This document shows positions 9,275 to 18,840 of a stretch of DNA of 64,000 nucleotides, piece by piece; the first letter of the stretch is position 1; the number at the start of each line of letters is the position of its first letter. The translations under genes were made by a program, and so were the position numbers. This stretch comes from Streptomyces sp. MMG1121 (lineage in GTDB: Bacteria; Actinomycetota; Actinomycetes; Streptomycetales; Streptomycetaceae): assembly GCF_001280015.1 (NCBI RefSeq), contig NZ_LGDV01000096.1, positions 62,001-126,000 on the forward strand, read 5' to 3'. The notes beneath the pieces are model-generated. The model ran no database searches, had not been told where the DNA came from, and saw only the letters and a list, made by a program, of their open reading frames with translations.

Positions 9275-10678
9275 ATGGCGGAATCATGGGCCACTCTGGG
9301 CGTCGACCTGCACCTCGAACCGACCGCCTCCGGTGGCGTGCGCCGCGGCCTGACCGACGCCCTGCGCGACGCGGTCCGTACCGGCCGCCTGGCCCCCGGC
9401 ACCCGGCTGCCCTCCTCCCGCACCCTCGCCGCCGACCTCGACATCGCCCGCAACACGGTCGCCGAGGCCTATGCCGACCTGGTGGCGGAAGGCTGGCTCA
9501 CGGCCCGCCAGGGCTCGGGCACACGCGTGGCCGGACGACTGGCCGTCCCCCCGTCGGCTGAGACCCGGAGCAGGGCGCCGAGCCACCGGGAACCGGCCCG
9601 CCCGGCCCACAGCCTCCTGCCCGGCAGCCCCGACCTGGCCGCCTTCCCGCGCGCCGAGTGGCTCAAGGCCGCCCGCCGCGCCCTCGCCGACGCCCCGCAC
9701 GACGCCCTCGGCTACGGCGACTCGCGCGGCCGCCCCGAACTGCGCACCGCCCTCGCCGGCTACCTCGCGCGCGTGCGCGGCGTCCGCACCGACCCGGACA
9801 GCATCCTGATCACCTCCGGCTTCGCCCACGCCCTGCGCGTCCTCGGCCCGGTCCTCGCGGCACGCGGAGCACGGACGGTGGCGGTGGAGTCGTACGGCCT
9901 CGACGCGTACTGGACGCTGCTCCAGCAGGCCGGCCTGGCCACCCCGGCCCTCCCGTACGACGAACTGGGCACGGACACGGGTGAGTTGGGCGACGAAGCC
10001 GGCGCCGTGCTGCTGACCCCCGCCCACCAGTTCCCCATGGGCACGCCCCTGCACCCCGACCGGCGGGCCGCCGTCGTCGACTGGGCGCGGCGCACCGGCG
10101 GACTGATCCTGGAGGACGACTACGACGGCGAGTTCCGCTACGACCGCCAGCCGGTCGGCGCCCTCCAGGGACTGGACCCCGACCGCGTGATCTACTTCGG
10201 CACCACCAGCAAGTCCCTGGCCCCCGGACTACGGCTGGCCTGGACGGTGCTGCCCCCGGCCCTGGCGGAGGAGGCGGCAGCGGCGAAGGGCGCGATGGAC
10301 ACGGTGGGCGTCCTCGAACAGCTCACCCTCGCCGAATTCATGACCTCCGGCGCGTACGACCGCCACGTCCGCTCCTCCCGCCTGCGCTACCGACGCCGCC
10401 GCGACGCCCTCGCCGCGGCGGTGGCCGCCCGCGCCCCCGAGGTGACGGTCACGGGAATCGCGGCGGGCCTGCACGCGGTGCTCCGCCTGCCACCGGGCCT
10501 GGAACAGTCGGTGATCCAGGCCGCGACCTGGCAGGGCCTGGCCCTCCACGGCCTCTCCTTCCACCGCCACCCCGAGGCCCTCGCCGAGCAGCTGGACGCA
10601 CTGGTGGTGGGGTACGCGACACCGCCGGACAGCGCGTGGGCGGGAGCGTTGGAGGCGTTGTGCAGGGTGCTGCCGTGA
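9275..10678 (+). CDS. MocR/PdxR-type transcriptional regulator (GntR HTH plus aminotransferase domain)
   Basis: A 467-residue protein. The N-terminal GntR winged helix (about 25-95: GVRRGLTDALRDAVRTGRL, LPSSRTLAADLDIARNTV) is joined to a fold-type I aminotransferase domain. The PLP site is visible as EDDYDGEFRYDRQP and the Schiff-base lysine in TTSKSLAPGLRL. Such proteins use PLP as a sensor rather than a catalytic cofactor. The start ATG gives MAESWATLGVDLHLE, usual for the family. Divergent placement suggests that it controls the AhpD/PEP-mutase-like operon. Classical PdxR regulates pdxST, which is not present here. Confidence 0.85.
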   Translation: MAESWATLGVDLHLEPTASGGVRRGLTDALRDAVRTGRLAPGTRLPSSRTLAADLDIARNTVAEAYADLVAEGWLTARQGSGTRVAGRLAVPPSAETRSRAPSHREPARPAHSLLPGSPDLAAFPRAEWLKAARRALADAPHDALGYGDSRGRPELRTALAGYLARVRGVRTDPDSILITSGFAHALRVLGPVLAARGARTVAVESYGLDAYWTLLQQAGLATPALPYDELGTDTGELGDEAGAVLLTPAHQFPMGTPLHPDRRAAVVDWARRTGGLILEDDYDGEFRYDRQPVGALQGLDPDRVIYFGTTSKSLAPGLRLAWTVLPPALAEEAAAAKGAMDTVGVLEQLTLAEFMTSGAYDRHVRSSRLRYRRRRDALAAAVAARAPEVTVTGIAAGLHAVLRLPPGLEQSVIQAATWQGLALHGLSFHRHPEALAEQLDALVVGYATPPDSAWAGALEALCRVLP

Positions 10679-10684
10679 CCGGTG

Positions 10685-11524
10685 TCAGGGCGTTTCCGGC
10701 TCCACCGGCGCCTCCCCGAACCGCGCCAGCGCCAGTGCCCCCGCCACCGCCACCAGGAAGCCGAGGACGGCCAGCCAGGTCAGCCCCTCGCGGGTGCGGT
10801 CGCCGAGCCACACCACACCCACCGCCGCCGGACCGATCGTCTCCCCGATCACCATGCCGGCGGTCGCGGTGGTGACGGAGCCCCGCTGAAGAGCCGACGT
10901 CAGCAGCATGAACGCCGCGCCGCCGCCGATCACCAGCGCATAGGCCGCCGGGTTGGTGAGCACGTCCGCCGGGGCCAGGCTGTCGACCAGCCGGACCGAC
11001 ACCTCCACCACCCCGAACCCGAACCCGGCCCCGAGCCCGAGCACCAGCGCCCGCGCCGGCCCGGACAGCCGCCCGGCCGCGAGGGAGAGCAGCAGCATCC
11101 CGGCCGCCATGCCGAGCATCACGTACTTCAGCACGTCCGAGCCGGCCTCCTTGCCCTCCGGCCCGGACGCCAGCCCCAGCATCGCGAGCCCGGCGCACAC
11201 CACGGCCACCGCACTCCACTCCGCACCGCTCAGCCGCACCCGCAGCAGGCGCGCCGCCACCACCGCGGTCACCGCCAGGCTCGCCGCCAGGGCCGCGCTG
11301 ACCGCATAGATCGGAAGCGACCGCAGCGCCGCGATCTGGAACAGGAAGCCGAGCCCGTCCAGCGCCAGTCCGGCCAGATACCGCCACTGCCTGAGCGCGC
11401 GGAGCAGCAGCGCCGCCTCGCTGCCTCCGGCCGTACCGGCCGTTCGCGCGGCCACCGCCTGCAACACCGTCGCGGTGCCGAAGCACACCGCCGCGCCAAG
11501 GGCGCACACCATTCCAAACAACAC
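10685..11524 (-). CDS. DMT-superfamily transporter (EamA/NIPA-like)
   Basis: A 279-residue integral membrane protein with about nine to ten hydrophobic segments and an internal two-fold repeat, as in drug/metabolite transporters. The N-terminus MLFGMVCALGAAVCFGTATVLQ is characteristic of the actinobacterial NIPA-like subgroup. The GTG at 11524 gives the first helix in full; an ATG four codons later is an alternative. It converges on the MocR gene with 6 bp between stops. No substrate can be assigned from the sequence. Confidence 0.7.
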   Translation of the reverse strand: MLFGMVCALGAAVCFGTATVLQAVAARTAGTAGGSEAALLLRALRQWRYLAGLALDGLGFLFQIAALRSLPIYAVSAALAASLAVTAVVAARLLRVRLSGAEWSAVAVVCAGLAMLGLASGPEGKEAGSDVLKYVMLGMAAGMLLLSLAAGRLSGPARALVLGLGAGFGFGVVEVSVRLVDSLAPADVLTNPAAYALVIGGGAAFMLLTSALQRGSVTTATAGMVIGETIGPAAVGVVWLGDRTREGLTWLAVLGFLVAVAGALALARFGEAPVEPETP

Positions 11525-11586
11525 AAAGGGACTCTAGAGGAGAGGTAAAGCCGCAGGCCGCCTGTACGACAGTTCTCACCGATCTC

Positions 11587-11592
11587 TAGGCT
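11587..11592 (+). promoter_or_regulatory. Candidate -10 element (TAGGCT) of the lipoprotein/ATP-grasp pair
   Basis: TAGGCT matches the usual Streptomyces housekeeping -10 and lies 58 bp upstream of the lipoprotein ATG, which is preceded by a GGGGGAG ribosome-binding site. A convincing -35 box is not visible. Confidence 0.35.
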
Positions 11593-11649
11593 GAACCGAA
11601 GGTCCGCCGAGAACACGGGCCTCCGAGGAATCCACGGGGGAGCACCACG

Positions 11650-12003
11650 ATGGAGAACACGCGCCGCCGGCTGCGCTCCGGCACGGTCGTCCTCGGCGGC
11701 ATGGGCCTGCTCGCCGCGGCCCTGACCGCCTGCTCGTCCGAACCGGACAAGCGCTGCGTCGACCGCGGCAGTTACCAACTCGCCAAGGGCTACAAGGTCG
11801 TCTCCGACAAGAACTGCAAGACGGCGAGGGTGGCCAAGGTGTCCGTGAACGGCGCCTGGTACTACGGCGGCAGGAAGCAGGGCTCCTGGGTGGACGGCGG
11901 CTCCTTCACCAAGCCCCACAAGAGCTCCGGCGGCTCCTCCGGCGGCGGTGACGGAGTCCACCGCGGCGGCTTCGGCGGCGGCCACCACAGCTCCGGCGGC
12001 TGA
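11650..12003 (+). CDS. Small lipoprotein with Gly/Ser/His-rich tail, partner of the ATP-grasp gene
   Basis: A 117-residue protein. A signal peptide ends in LTAC, a lipobox with Cys28. A short globular part contains two further cysteines (RCVDRG and DKNCKT), which could form a disulfide, and WYYGGRKQGSW. The last ~30 residues are a low-complexity Gly/Ser/His tail ending in HRGGFGGGHHSSGG. The ATP-grasp gene starts 13 bp downstream with no clear ribosome-binding site, so the two are probably co-translated. The layout recalls the E. coli ygiB-ygiC and yjfM-yjfC pairs, where a small envelope protein with a Gly-rich C-terminus sits beside a GspS-like enzyme. Function is unknown. Confidence 0.75.
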   Translation: MENTRRRLRSGTVVLGGMGLLAAALTACSSEPDKRCVDRGSYQLAKGYKVVSDKNCKTARVAKVSVNGAWYYGGRKQGSWVDGGSFTKPHKSSGGSSGGGDGVHRGGFGGGHHSSGG

Positions 12004-12016
12004 CCCGGCCGGGCCC

Positions 12017-13201
12017 ATGGAACGCCGAACCATCACACCCCGCCCCGGCTGGCAGCGCACCGTCGAGGAGCAGGGGCTCGTCTATCCGCTCACCCGGCAG
12101 CCCGACGGCTCCCTGCGCCCGTACTGGGACGAGAGCGCCTACTACGTCTTCACCCTGGACGAGGTCGAGGCGCTGGAGGAGACCGTCGAGGAGCTGCACC
12201 GCATGTGCCTCGCGGCCGCCGAGCACATCGTGGCCACCGACCGTCTGGCCGACCTCGGCATCACCGACCCGCGCATCGCGCAGGCCGTCACCGAGGCCTG
12301 GCGGCGCCGGGCCGAACTCCCTTCCGTCTACGGCCGGTTCGACCTGCGCTACGACGGCACCGGCCCGGCGAAACTCCTGGAGTACAACGCCGACACCCCG
12401 ACCTCGCTGGTGGAGGCCGCCTCCCCGCAGTGGTTCTGGATGGAGGAGCGTTTCCCGGGCGCCGACCAGTGGAACTCCCTGCACGAACGCCTCGTCGACG
12501 CCTGGCGGTCCCAGGCCCCGCTCCTCGCGCCCGGCGGCCCGCTGCACTTCGCGCACTCCTCGGCCGACGAACTCGGCGAGGACGTGATGACGGTCGCCTA
12601 TCTGAAGGAGACCGCCGAACAGGCCGGCCTCGACACCGACTGGCTGGCCATCGAGGAAATCGGCTGGGACAGCCTCTCCGGCCGCTTCGTCGACAACCAA
12701 CTCCGGTTCATCCGAGGCATCTTCAAGCTCTACCCCTGGGAGTGGCTCACCGCCGACGCCTTCGCCGGGCACGTCCTGGACACCCTCGACAACGGCGGCG
12801 GCACCGGCAGCACCCTGTGGATCGAACCCGCGTGGAAGATGCTGCTGAGCAACAAGGCCCTGCTGGCGATCCTCTGGGAGCTCTACCCCGGCCACCCCAA
12901 CCTCCTCCCCGCCCATCTGGACGGCCCCCGCGAACTGGCGCACTCGGCCGGCTACGTCGCCAAGCCCCTGCTGGGCCGCGAGGGCGAAGGCGTGACCGTG
13001 CACGAACCGGGCGCACCCGCGGTCGTCAGGGACGAGCCCTGCTGCTACCAGCAGTTCGCCCCGCTGCCCGCCTTCGGCGGCAACCACGTCGTCCTCGGCG
13101 CCTGGGTCGTCCGCGACGAGCCGGCCGGCCTCGGCATCCGCGAGTCCTGCGGCCTGATCACCGACGAGTACGCCCGCTTCCTGCCGCACGTGATCCTCTA
13201 G
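12017..13201 (+). CDS. Glutathionylspermidine-synthase-like ATP-grasp ligase (YgiC/YjfC type)
   Basis: A 394-residue protein corresponding to the synthetase domain of GspS without the amidase domain. Family hallmarks are RFDLRYDGTGPAKLLEYNAD near residue 110 (substrate/Mg site), TPTSLVEA and QWFW after it. The ATP-grasp triad region comes later: EPAWKMLLSNKALLAILWE, AKPLLGREGEGV and the C-terminal LGAWVVRDEPAGLGIRES. The start is ATG 12017; longer frames overlap the lipoprotein gene. Streptomyces makes no glutathione or trypanothione, so a glutathionylspermidine product is unlikely. An amide ligation involving the neighbouring lipoprotein or a polyamine is an inference. The stop shares CTAG with the convergent rocD stop. 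Confidence 0.8.
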   Translation: MERRTITPRPGWQRTVEEQGLVYPLTRQPDGSLRPYWDESAYYVFTLDEVEALEETVEELHRMCLAAAEHIVATDRLADLGITDPRIAQAVTEAWRRRAELPSVYGRFDLRYDGTGPAKLLEYNADTPTSLVEAASPQWFWMEERFPGADQWNSLHERLVDAWRSQAPLLAPGGPLHFAHSSADELGEDVMTVAYLKETAEQAGLDTDWLAIEEIGWDSLSGRFVDNQLRFIRGIFKLYPWEWLTADAFAGHVLDTLDNGGGTGSTLWIEPAWKMLLSNKALLAILWELYPGHPNLLPAHLDGPRELAHSAGYVAKPLLGREGEGVTVHEPGAPAVVRDEPCCYQQFAPLPAFGGNHVVLGAWVVRDEPAGLGIRESCGLITDEYARFLPHVIL

Positions 13202-14403
13202 GCACCCAGTACGGCCGCCAGCTGCTCCAGCCCCCAGTCCAGGTCCTCCTCGCCGATCACCAGCGGCGGGGAGAGCCGGACGGTGCAGCCGTGGCTGTCC
13301 TTCACCAGTACGCCGCGGTCCATCAGCCGTTCCGACACCTGTCGCCCGGTGCCGACCGCCGGGGCGACGTCCACGCCCGCCCACAGCCCGCGGCCGCGCA
13401 CCGCCGTCACCGCGCCCGTGGCCGGCAGGGCCGCCAGCGCCCGGTGCATCCGTTCGCCCAGCTCGGCCGCCCGCGCCTGGAACTCGCCGGTCCGCAGCAT
13501 CGCGATCACCTCCAGCGCCACCGCACAGGCCAGCGGGTTCCCGCCGAACGTCGAGCCGTGCTCGCCCGGCCGGAACACCCCGAGCACCTCCGCGCTCGAC
13601 ACCACCGCCGACACCGGCACGATCCCGCCGCCCAGCGCCTTGCCCAGCACGTACATGTCCGGCACCACGCCCTCGTGCTCGCACGCGAAGGTCCGCCCGG
13701 TCCGGCCGAGCCCCGACTGGATCTCGTCGGCGACGAAGAGGACGTTCCGCTCGCGCGTCAGCTTCCGCACGCCCGGCAGATAGCCCTCGGGCGGCACGAT
13801 CACCCCGGACTCGCCCTGGATCGGTTCCAGCAGCACCGCGACGGTGTTCTCCGTCAGCGCCGCCCGCATCGCGGTCAGATCGCCGTACGGCACGATCTGG
13901 AAACCCGGCGTGTACGGCCCGAAGTCCGCCCGTGCCTCGGGATCGGTCGAGAAGCTGATCACGGTCGTCGTACGCCCGTGGAAGTTGCCGCCCGCGACCA
14001 CGATCTTCGCCATCTCCGCCGGCACCCCCTTCACCCGGTACCCCCACTTCCGGGCCGTCTTCACCGCGCTCTCCACCGCCTCGACGCCGGTGTTCACGGG
14101 CAGCACCGTCTCCATCCCGCACAGCTCGGCCAGCTCGGTGCAGAACGCGGCGAACCGGTCGTGCAGAAAGGCCCGGGACGTCAGCGTCACCCGCTCCAGC
14201 TGCGCCTTCGCCGCCTCGACCAGCCGCCGGTTGCCGTGGCCGAAATTGAGCGCCGAGTAACCGGCCAGCAGATCCAGATATCTGCGGCCCTCCACATCCG
14301 TCATCCACGCCCCCTCGGCCGTGGCCACGACGACCGGCAGCGGATCGTAGGTGGGCGCACAGTGCGCGTCGGCGGCGGCGATGAGGTCGGCTGTAGTGGT
14401 CAC
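13198..14403 (-). CDS. rocD: Ornithine aminotransferase
   Basis: PLP enzyme converting ornithine and 2-oxoglutarate to glutamate semialdehyde and glutamate; 401 residues, the normal size. Visible motifs are NTGVEAVESAVKTARKWGY, GNFHGRTTTVISFSTD, the ADEIQSGLGRTG cofactor region and the Schiff-base lysine in YVLGKALGGG. HGSTFGGNPLACAVALEV follows. This is the ornithine type rather than acetylornithine type (NTGVEAVE, FGPYTPGFQIVPYGD). The GTG start has GGGAG eight bases upstream. It diverges from glyA; the link between arginine/ornithine catabolism and one-carbon metabolism may be only positional. Confidence 0.88.
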   Translation of the reverse strand: MTTTADLIAAADAHCAPTYDPLPVVVATAEGAWMTDVEGRRYLDLLAGYSALNFGHGNRRLVEAAKAQLERVTLTSRAFLHDRFAAFCTELAELCGMETVLPVNTGVEAVESAVKTARKWGYRVKGVPAEMAKIVVAGGNFHGRTTTVISFSTDPEARADFGPYTPGFQIVPYGDLTAMRAALTENTVAVLLEPIQGESGVIVPPEGYLPGVRKLTRERNVLFVADEIQSGLGRTGRTFACEHEGVVPDMYVLGKALGGGIVPVSAVVSSAEVLGVFRPGEHGSTFGGNPLACAVALEVIAMLRTGEFQARAAELGERMHRALAALPATGAVTAVRGRGLWAGVDVAPAVGTGRQVSERLMDRGVLVKDSHGCTVRLSPPLVIGEEDLDWGLEQLAAVLGA

Positions 14404-14495
14404 GGTGTCTCCCGGGCGGTGAAGGTGCCGAAAGTGCCCCCTCCCATCCTCGCTCGCATGGTGGACGCGGGCCCTGTCGTGCGCGGCCCGACCGG

Positions 14496-14501
14496 TAGGC
14501 T
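14496..14501 (+). promoter_or_regulatory. Candidate -10 element of glyA
   Basis: TAGGCT lies seven bases before the first base of the riboswitch P1 helix, the spacing expected if transcription starts at the aptamer. No strong -35 hexamer can be picked out. Confidence 0.5.
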
Positions 14502-14507
14502 GATCAG

Positions 14508-14600
14508 CGGGCCGTGACTGGCGCGCTGGGATGGGACCGACCATCGGGGAGCGGCCCGAGCGGTGCGACGTGCCGCGAAGAGTGCCGTGCGCCTGGGCCG
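14508..14600 (+). ncRNA. ZTP (pfl) riboswitch in the glyA leader
   Basis: The leader carries the conserved elements of the ZTP/ZMP (pfl) class. P1 is CGGGCCG (14508-14514) pairing with CGGCCCG (14552-14558). It encloses CGTGACTGGCG and ACCATCGGGGAGCGGC, both family signatures. The downstream part has GTGCGCCTGGGC, and GGCGC (14520-14524) can pair with GCGCC (14589-14593) to form the pseudoknot. ZTP riboswitches sense the folate-stress alarmone ZTP/ZMP and are known upstream of glyA, folD and purH. The expression platform is not certain. GGGACC (14533-14538) is complementary to GGTCCC (14631-14636), which overlaps the Shine-Dalgarno GGAGG, so translational control is a possibility. Confidence 0.85.
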
Positions 14601-14637
14601 AACGTGAACGCTGTAAGCACACCGTCCGGAGGTCCCC

Positions 14638-16089
14638 ATGCCTGAGCAGCAGCCCCTCTCCACCGAGTCCACCGCCTTCCGTGCCGCCCTCGACGTCATC
14701 CGCGCCGTGGAGCCGCGCGTCGCCGATGCCATCGGCCAGGAGGTCACCGACCAGCGCGAGATGCTGAAGCTGATCGCCTCCGAGAACTACGCCTCCCCGG
14801 CCACCCTGCTGGCGATGGGCAACTGGTTCAGCGACAAGTACGCCGAGGGCACCGTCGGCCGCCGCTTCTACGCCGGCTGCCGCAACGTCGACACCGTCGA
14901 GTCCCTGGCCGCCGAGCACGCGAGGGAACTCTTCGGTGCCCGCCACGCCTACGTCCAGCCGCACTCCGGCATCGACGCCAACCTCGTCGCCTTCTGGGCC
15001 GTCCTCGCCGACCGGGTCGAGGTCCCCTTCCTGGAGAAGACCGGCGCCCGCCAGGTCAACGACCTCACCGAGGCCGACTGGGCCGAGCTGCGGCGCGCCT
15101 TCGGAAACCAGCGGATGCTCGGCATGTCCCTGGACGCCGGCGGCCACCTCACCCACGGCTTCCGCCCGAACATCTCCGGCAAGATGTTCGACCAGCGCTC
15201 CTACGGCACCGACCCGGCCACCGGCCTCATCGACTACGAGGCCCTGCGCGCCCAGGCCCGCGCGTTCAAGCCGCTGATCATCGTCGCGGGCTACTCGGCG
15301 TACCCCCGTCTGGTGAACTTCCGGATCATGCGCGAGATCGCCGACGAGGTCGGCGCGACCCTCATGGTCGACATGGCCCACTTCGCGGGCCTCGTCGCGG
15401 GCAAGGTCCTCACCGGCGACTTCGACCCGGTCCCGCACGCCCAGATCGTCACGACCACCACCCACAAGTCGCTGCGCGGCCCGCGCGGCGGCATGGTGCT
15501 GTGCGACGACTCGCTCAAGGACCAGGTCGACCGCGGCTGCCCGATGGTCCTCGGCGGCCCGCTCCCGCACGTCATGGCCGCCAAGGCGGTCGCCCTGGCC
15601 GAGGCCCGGCAGCCCTCCTTCCAGGACTACGCCCAGCGCATCGTCGACAACTCCCGCGCGCTGGCCGAGGGCCTGACGCGCCGGGGCGCGACCCTGGTCA
15701 CCGGCGGCACGGACAACCACCTCAACCTGATCGACGTGGCGGCGTCGTACGGCCTCACCGGCCGCCAGGCCGAAGCGGCCCTCCTCGACTCGGGCATCGT
15801 GACGAACCGCAACGCGATCCCCGCCGACCCGAACGGCGCCTGGTACACCTCCGGCATCCGTATCGGCACCCCCGCCCTGACCACCCGCGGCCTGGGCACG
15901 GCGGAGATGGACGAGGTGGCGGGCCTGATCGACCGCGTACTGACGACCACCGAGCCGGGCACCACCAAGTCGGGCGCCCCGTCCAAGGCGGCCCACGTCC
16001 TGGACGAGAAGGTCTCCCGGGAAATCGCCCAGCGGGCGACGGACCTGGTCGCCGGGTTCCCGCTCTACCCGGAGATCGACCTTGGCTGA
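14638..16089 (+). CDS. glyA: Serine hydroxymethyltransferase
   Basis: Reversible conversion of serine and tetrahydrofolate to glycine and 5,10-methylene-THF, the main source of one-carbon units. It has 483 residues, slightly longer than the 420-residue norm because of an extended first third and C-terminus. Motifs include [38 protein letters not shown] and the PLP lysine Lys277 in [14 protein letters not shown]. The ATG has an ideal GGAGG six bases upstream. A ZTP riboswitch in the leader ties expression to folate status. The gene is followed by a dispersed repeat and then trpS on the same strand. Confidence 0.93.
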   Translation: MPEQQPLSTESTAFRAALDVIRAVEPRVADAIGQEVTDQREMLKLIASENYASPATLLAMGNWFSDKYAEGTVGRRFYAGCRNVDTVESLAAEHARELFGARHAYVQPHSGIDANLVAFWAVLADRVEVPFLEKTGARQVNDLTEADWAELRRAFGNQRMLGMSLDAGGHLTHGFRPNISGKMFDQRSYGTDPATGLIDYEALRAQARAFKPLIIVAGYSAYPRLVNFRIMREIADEVGATLMVDMAHFAGLVAGKVLTGDFDPVPHAQIVTTTTHKSLRGPRGGMVLCDDSLKDQVDRGCPMVLGGPLPHVMAAKAVALAEARQPSFQDYAQRIVDNSRALAEGLTRRGATLVTGGTDNHLNLIDVAASYGLTGRQAEAALLDSGIVTNRNAIPADPNGAWYTSGIRIGTPALTTRGLGTAEMDEVAGLIDRVLTTTEPGTTKSGAPSKAAHVLDEKVSREIAQRATDLVAGFPLYPEIDLG

Positions 16090-16092
16090 CCA

Positions 16093-17206
<1,114 letters not shown>

Positions 17207-17436
17207 GCCGGCTGCCGCACCGGGCAGAGCGCTGCACATCACTTTCCTCGCGCCTGCCCACAGGACACCTGTGGCCGTACAGTCAATATCCGACGGCGGC
17301 GACAAAACGGCCGAACGGCGGCGACGGCGACACGGCACGGACCGCACAGACGGCACGCAGGGCCCGCACGGCTGACAGCCTGGAAGAGCACAGCCGGCGG
17401 CCGGGAAGAACACAGGCGCGGACGACAGGAGACGAC
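17207..17436. other. Intergenic region with short palindrome
   Basis: This 230-bp stretch holds no gene. CCACAGG-ACA-CCTGTGG (17258-17274) is a perfect 7-bp inverted repeat. It could be an operator or a weak hairpin after trpS; there is no T-run. The rest is GC-rich with GCGGCGAC-like repeats. Confidence 0.4.
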
Positions 17437-18021
17437 GTGGGGACCGTAACGATCGGCGTGTCGATCGCGGTCCCGGAGCCTCACGGCAGCCTGCTCCAGG
17501 AGCGGCGCGCGGGCTTCGGCGACGCCGCGGCTCACGGCATCCCCACGCACGTCACGCTGCTGCCGCCGACCGAGGTCGACGCGAGCGACCTGCCCGCCGT
17601 CGAGGCGCATCTGACCGAGGTCGCCGGAGCCGGCCGGCCGTTCCCGATGCGGCTGTCCGGCACGGGCACCTTCCGGCCGCTGTCGCCCGTCGTCTACGTC
17701 CGCGTCGTCCAGGGCGCCGAGGACTGCGCCTGGCTCCAGCAGCGGGTGCGGGACGCGTCCGGGCCGGTGGCGCGCGAGCTGCAGTTCCCCTACCACCCGC
17801 ACGTCACCGTCGCGCACGGCATCGACGAGGCCGCCATGGACCGCGCCTTCGAGGAGCTGGCCGGCTTCGGGGCCGAGTGGTCGTGCACCGGTTTCGCCCT
17901 TCACGAGCAGGGCCCGGACGGGGTCTGGCGCAAGCTGCGGGAGTACACGTTCGGGGGATCCGTGGTACCGCCGCAGGTGGGTCACGCCGACGTCGGGCGC
18001 GGGACGATCGCCAGCCGGTAG
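17437..18021 (+). CDS. 2'-5' RNA ligase family protein (2H phosphoesterase)
   Basis: A 194-residue protein with the two histidine motifs of the 2H superfamily: THVTLLPP near residue 37 and PHVTVAHG near residue 120. Bacterial members act as RNA ligases or cyclic phosphodiesterases; the true substrate here is unknown. The product starts at a GTG (MGTVTIGVSIAVPEPHG). It stands alone on the plus strand and converges on the DprE2-like gene 11 bp away. Confidence 0.78.
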   Translation: MGTVTIGVSIAVPEPHGSLLQERRAGFGDAAAHGIPTHVTLLPPTEVDASDLPAVEAHLTEVAGAGRPFPMRLSGTGTFRPLSPVVYVRVVQGAEDCAWLQQRVRDASGPVARELQFPYHPHVTVAHGIDEAAMDRAFEELAGFGAEWSCTGFALHEQGPDGVWRKLREYTFGGSVVPPQVGHADVGRGTIASR

Positions 18022-18032
18022 GCGCGAGGACG

Positions 18033-18800
18033 TCAGAGCGGCAGCCGCCGGAACAGCGCTCGCGGTGTGTGCCGCAGCGCCGCCATCACCACGCGCAGCG
18101 TGCCCGGCACCCACACCGTCTCGGAACGCCGGCGCAGTCCCAGCTCGACCGCGGCGGCCACCGCCTCCGGGGTCGTCGCGAGCGGAGTCTTCGCCCGGTC
18201 CGCCGTCGCGGCCGCTCCCGTCTTCGTACGGACGAAGGCGGGGCGTACGACCATGACGTGTACGCCCGTGCCGTGCAGGGCGTCGCCGAGGCCCTGGGCG
18301 AAGGCGTCGAGGCCGGCCTTGCTGGAGCCGTAGATGAAGTCCGTGCGACGCGGGCGCTCCCCGGCGACGGAGGAGAGGACCACGAGGGAGCCGTGGCCCT
18401 GCGCCTGGAGGGCCCGGGCGGTGACCAGACCGGCGCAGACGGCTCCGGTGTAGTTGGTCTGGGCGACCCGGACGGCGCGGGCCGGTTCGCGCTCGTCGTG
18501 GGCCTGGTCGCCGGGGATGCCGAAGGCGAGCAGCACCAGGTCGATGTCGCCCTCGGCGAAGATCTTGCCGAGGACGATTTCGTGGGACTCGGGGTCGAGG
18601 GCGTCGAAGTCGACGGTGCGGGCGTCCGCGCCGAGCGCGCGCAGGCTCTCGGCGGCCCGTTCCAGGGCGGGCGAGGGCCGGCCGGCCAGCCACACCGTGC
18701 GGGTGCGGCGGGCGATCAGCCGGCGCGCGGTGGCCAGCGCGATCTCGGACGTGCCGCCGAGAACGAGCAGGGACTGGGGGAGACCGAAGGCGTCCTTCAC
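18033..18800 (-). CDS. DprE2-like short-chain dehydrogenase
   Basis: A 255-residue SDR resembling decaprenylphosphoryl-2-keto-ribose reductase. The NAD(P) motif is LVLGGTSEIALATARRL, close to the GGxSEIG type of DprE2. Catalytic residues are VLSSVAGERPRR and YGSSKAGLDAFAQGL (Tyr-x3-Lys). The GTG start gives MKDAFGLPQSLLVLGGTSE, typical of DprE2 (D-x-x-G-x-PQS). It lies 40 bp downstream of a DprE1-like oxidoreductase, in the same order as in mycobacteria. Streptomyces lacks arabinogalactan, so the polyprenyl-arabinose product, if made, must serve something else. Confidence 0.8.
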   Translation of the reverse strand: MKDAFGLPQSLLVLGGTSEIALATARRLIARRTRTVWLAGRPSPALERAAESLRALGADARTVDFDALDPESHEIVLGKIFAEGDIDLVLLAFGIPGDQAHDEREPARAVRVAQTNYTGAVCAGLVTARALQAQGHGSLVVLSSVAGERPRRTDFIYGSSKAGLDAFAQGLGDALHGTGVHVMVVRPAFVRTKTGAAATADRAKTPLATTPEAVAAAVELGLRRRSETVWVPGTLRVVMAALRHTPRALFRRLPL

Positions 18801-18840
18801 GTCAGCTCCTGGAGATCGTGGGATGCGGGGACCGCGGGGA

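Noticed and set aside
14404..14637. Glycine riboswitch upstream of glyA
   Set aside because: The conserved elements and pseudoknot are those of the ZTP/pfl class; the tandem aptamers of glycine riboswitches are absent.
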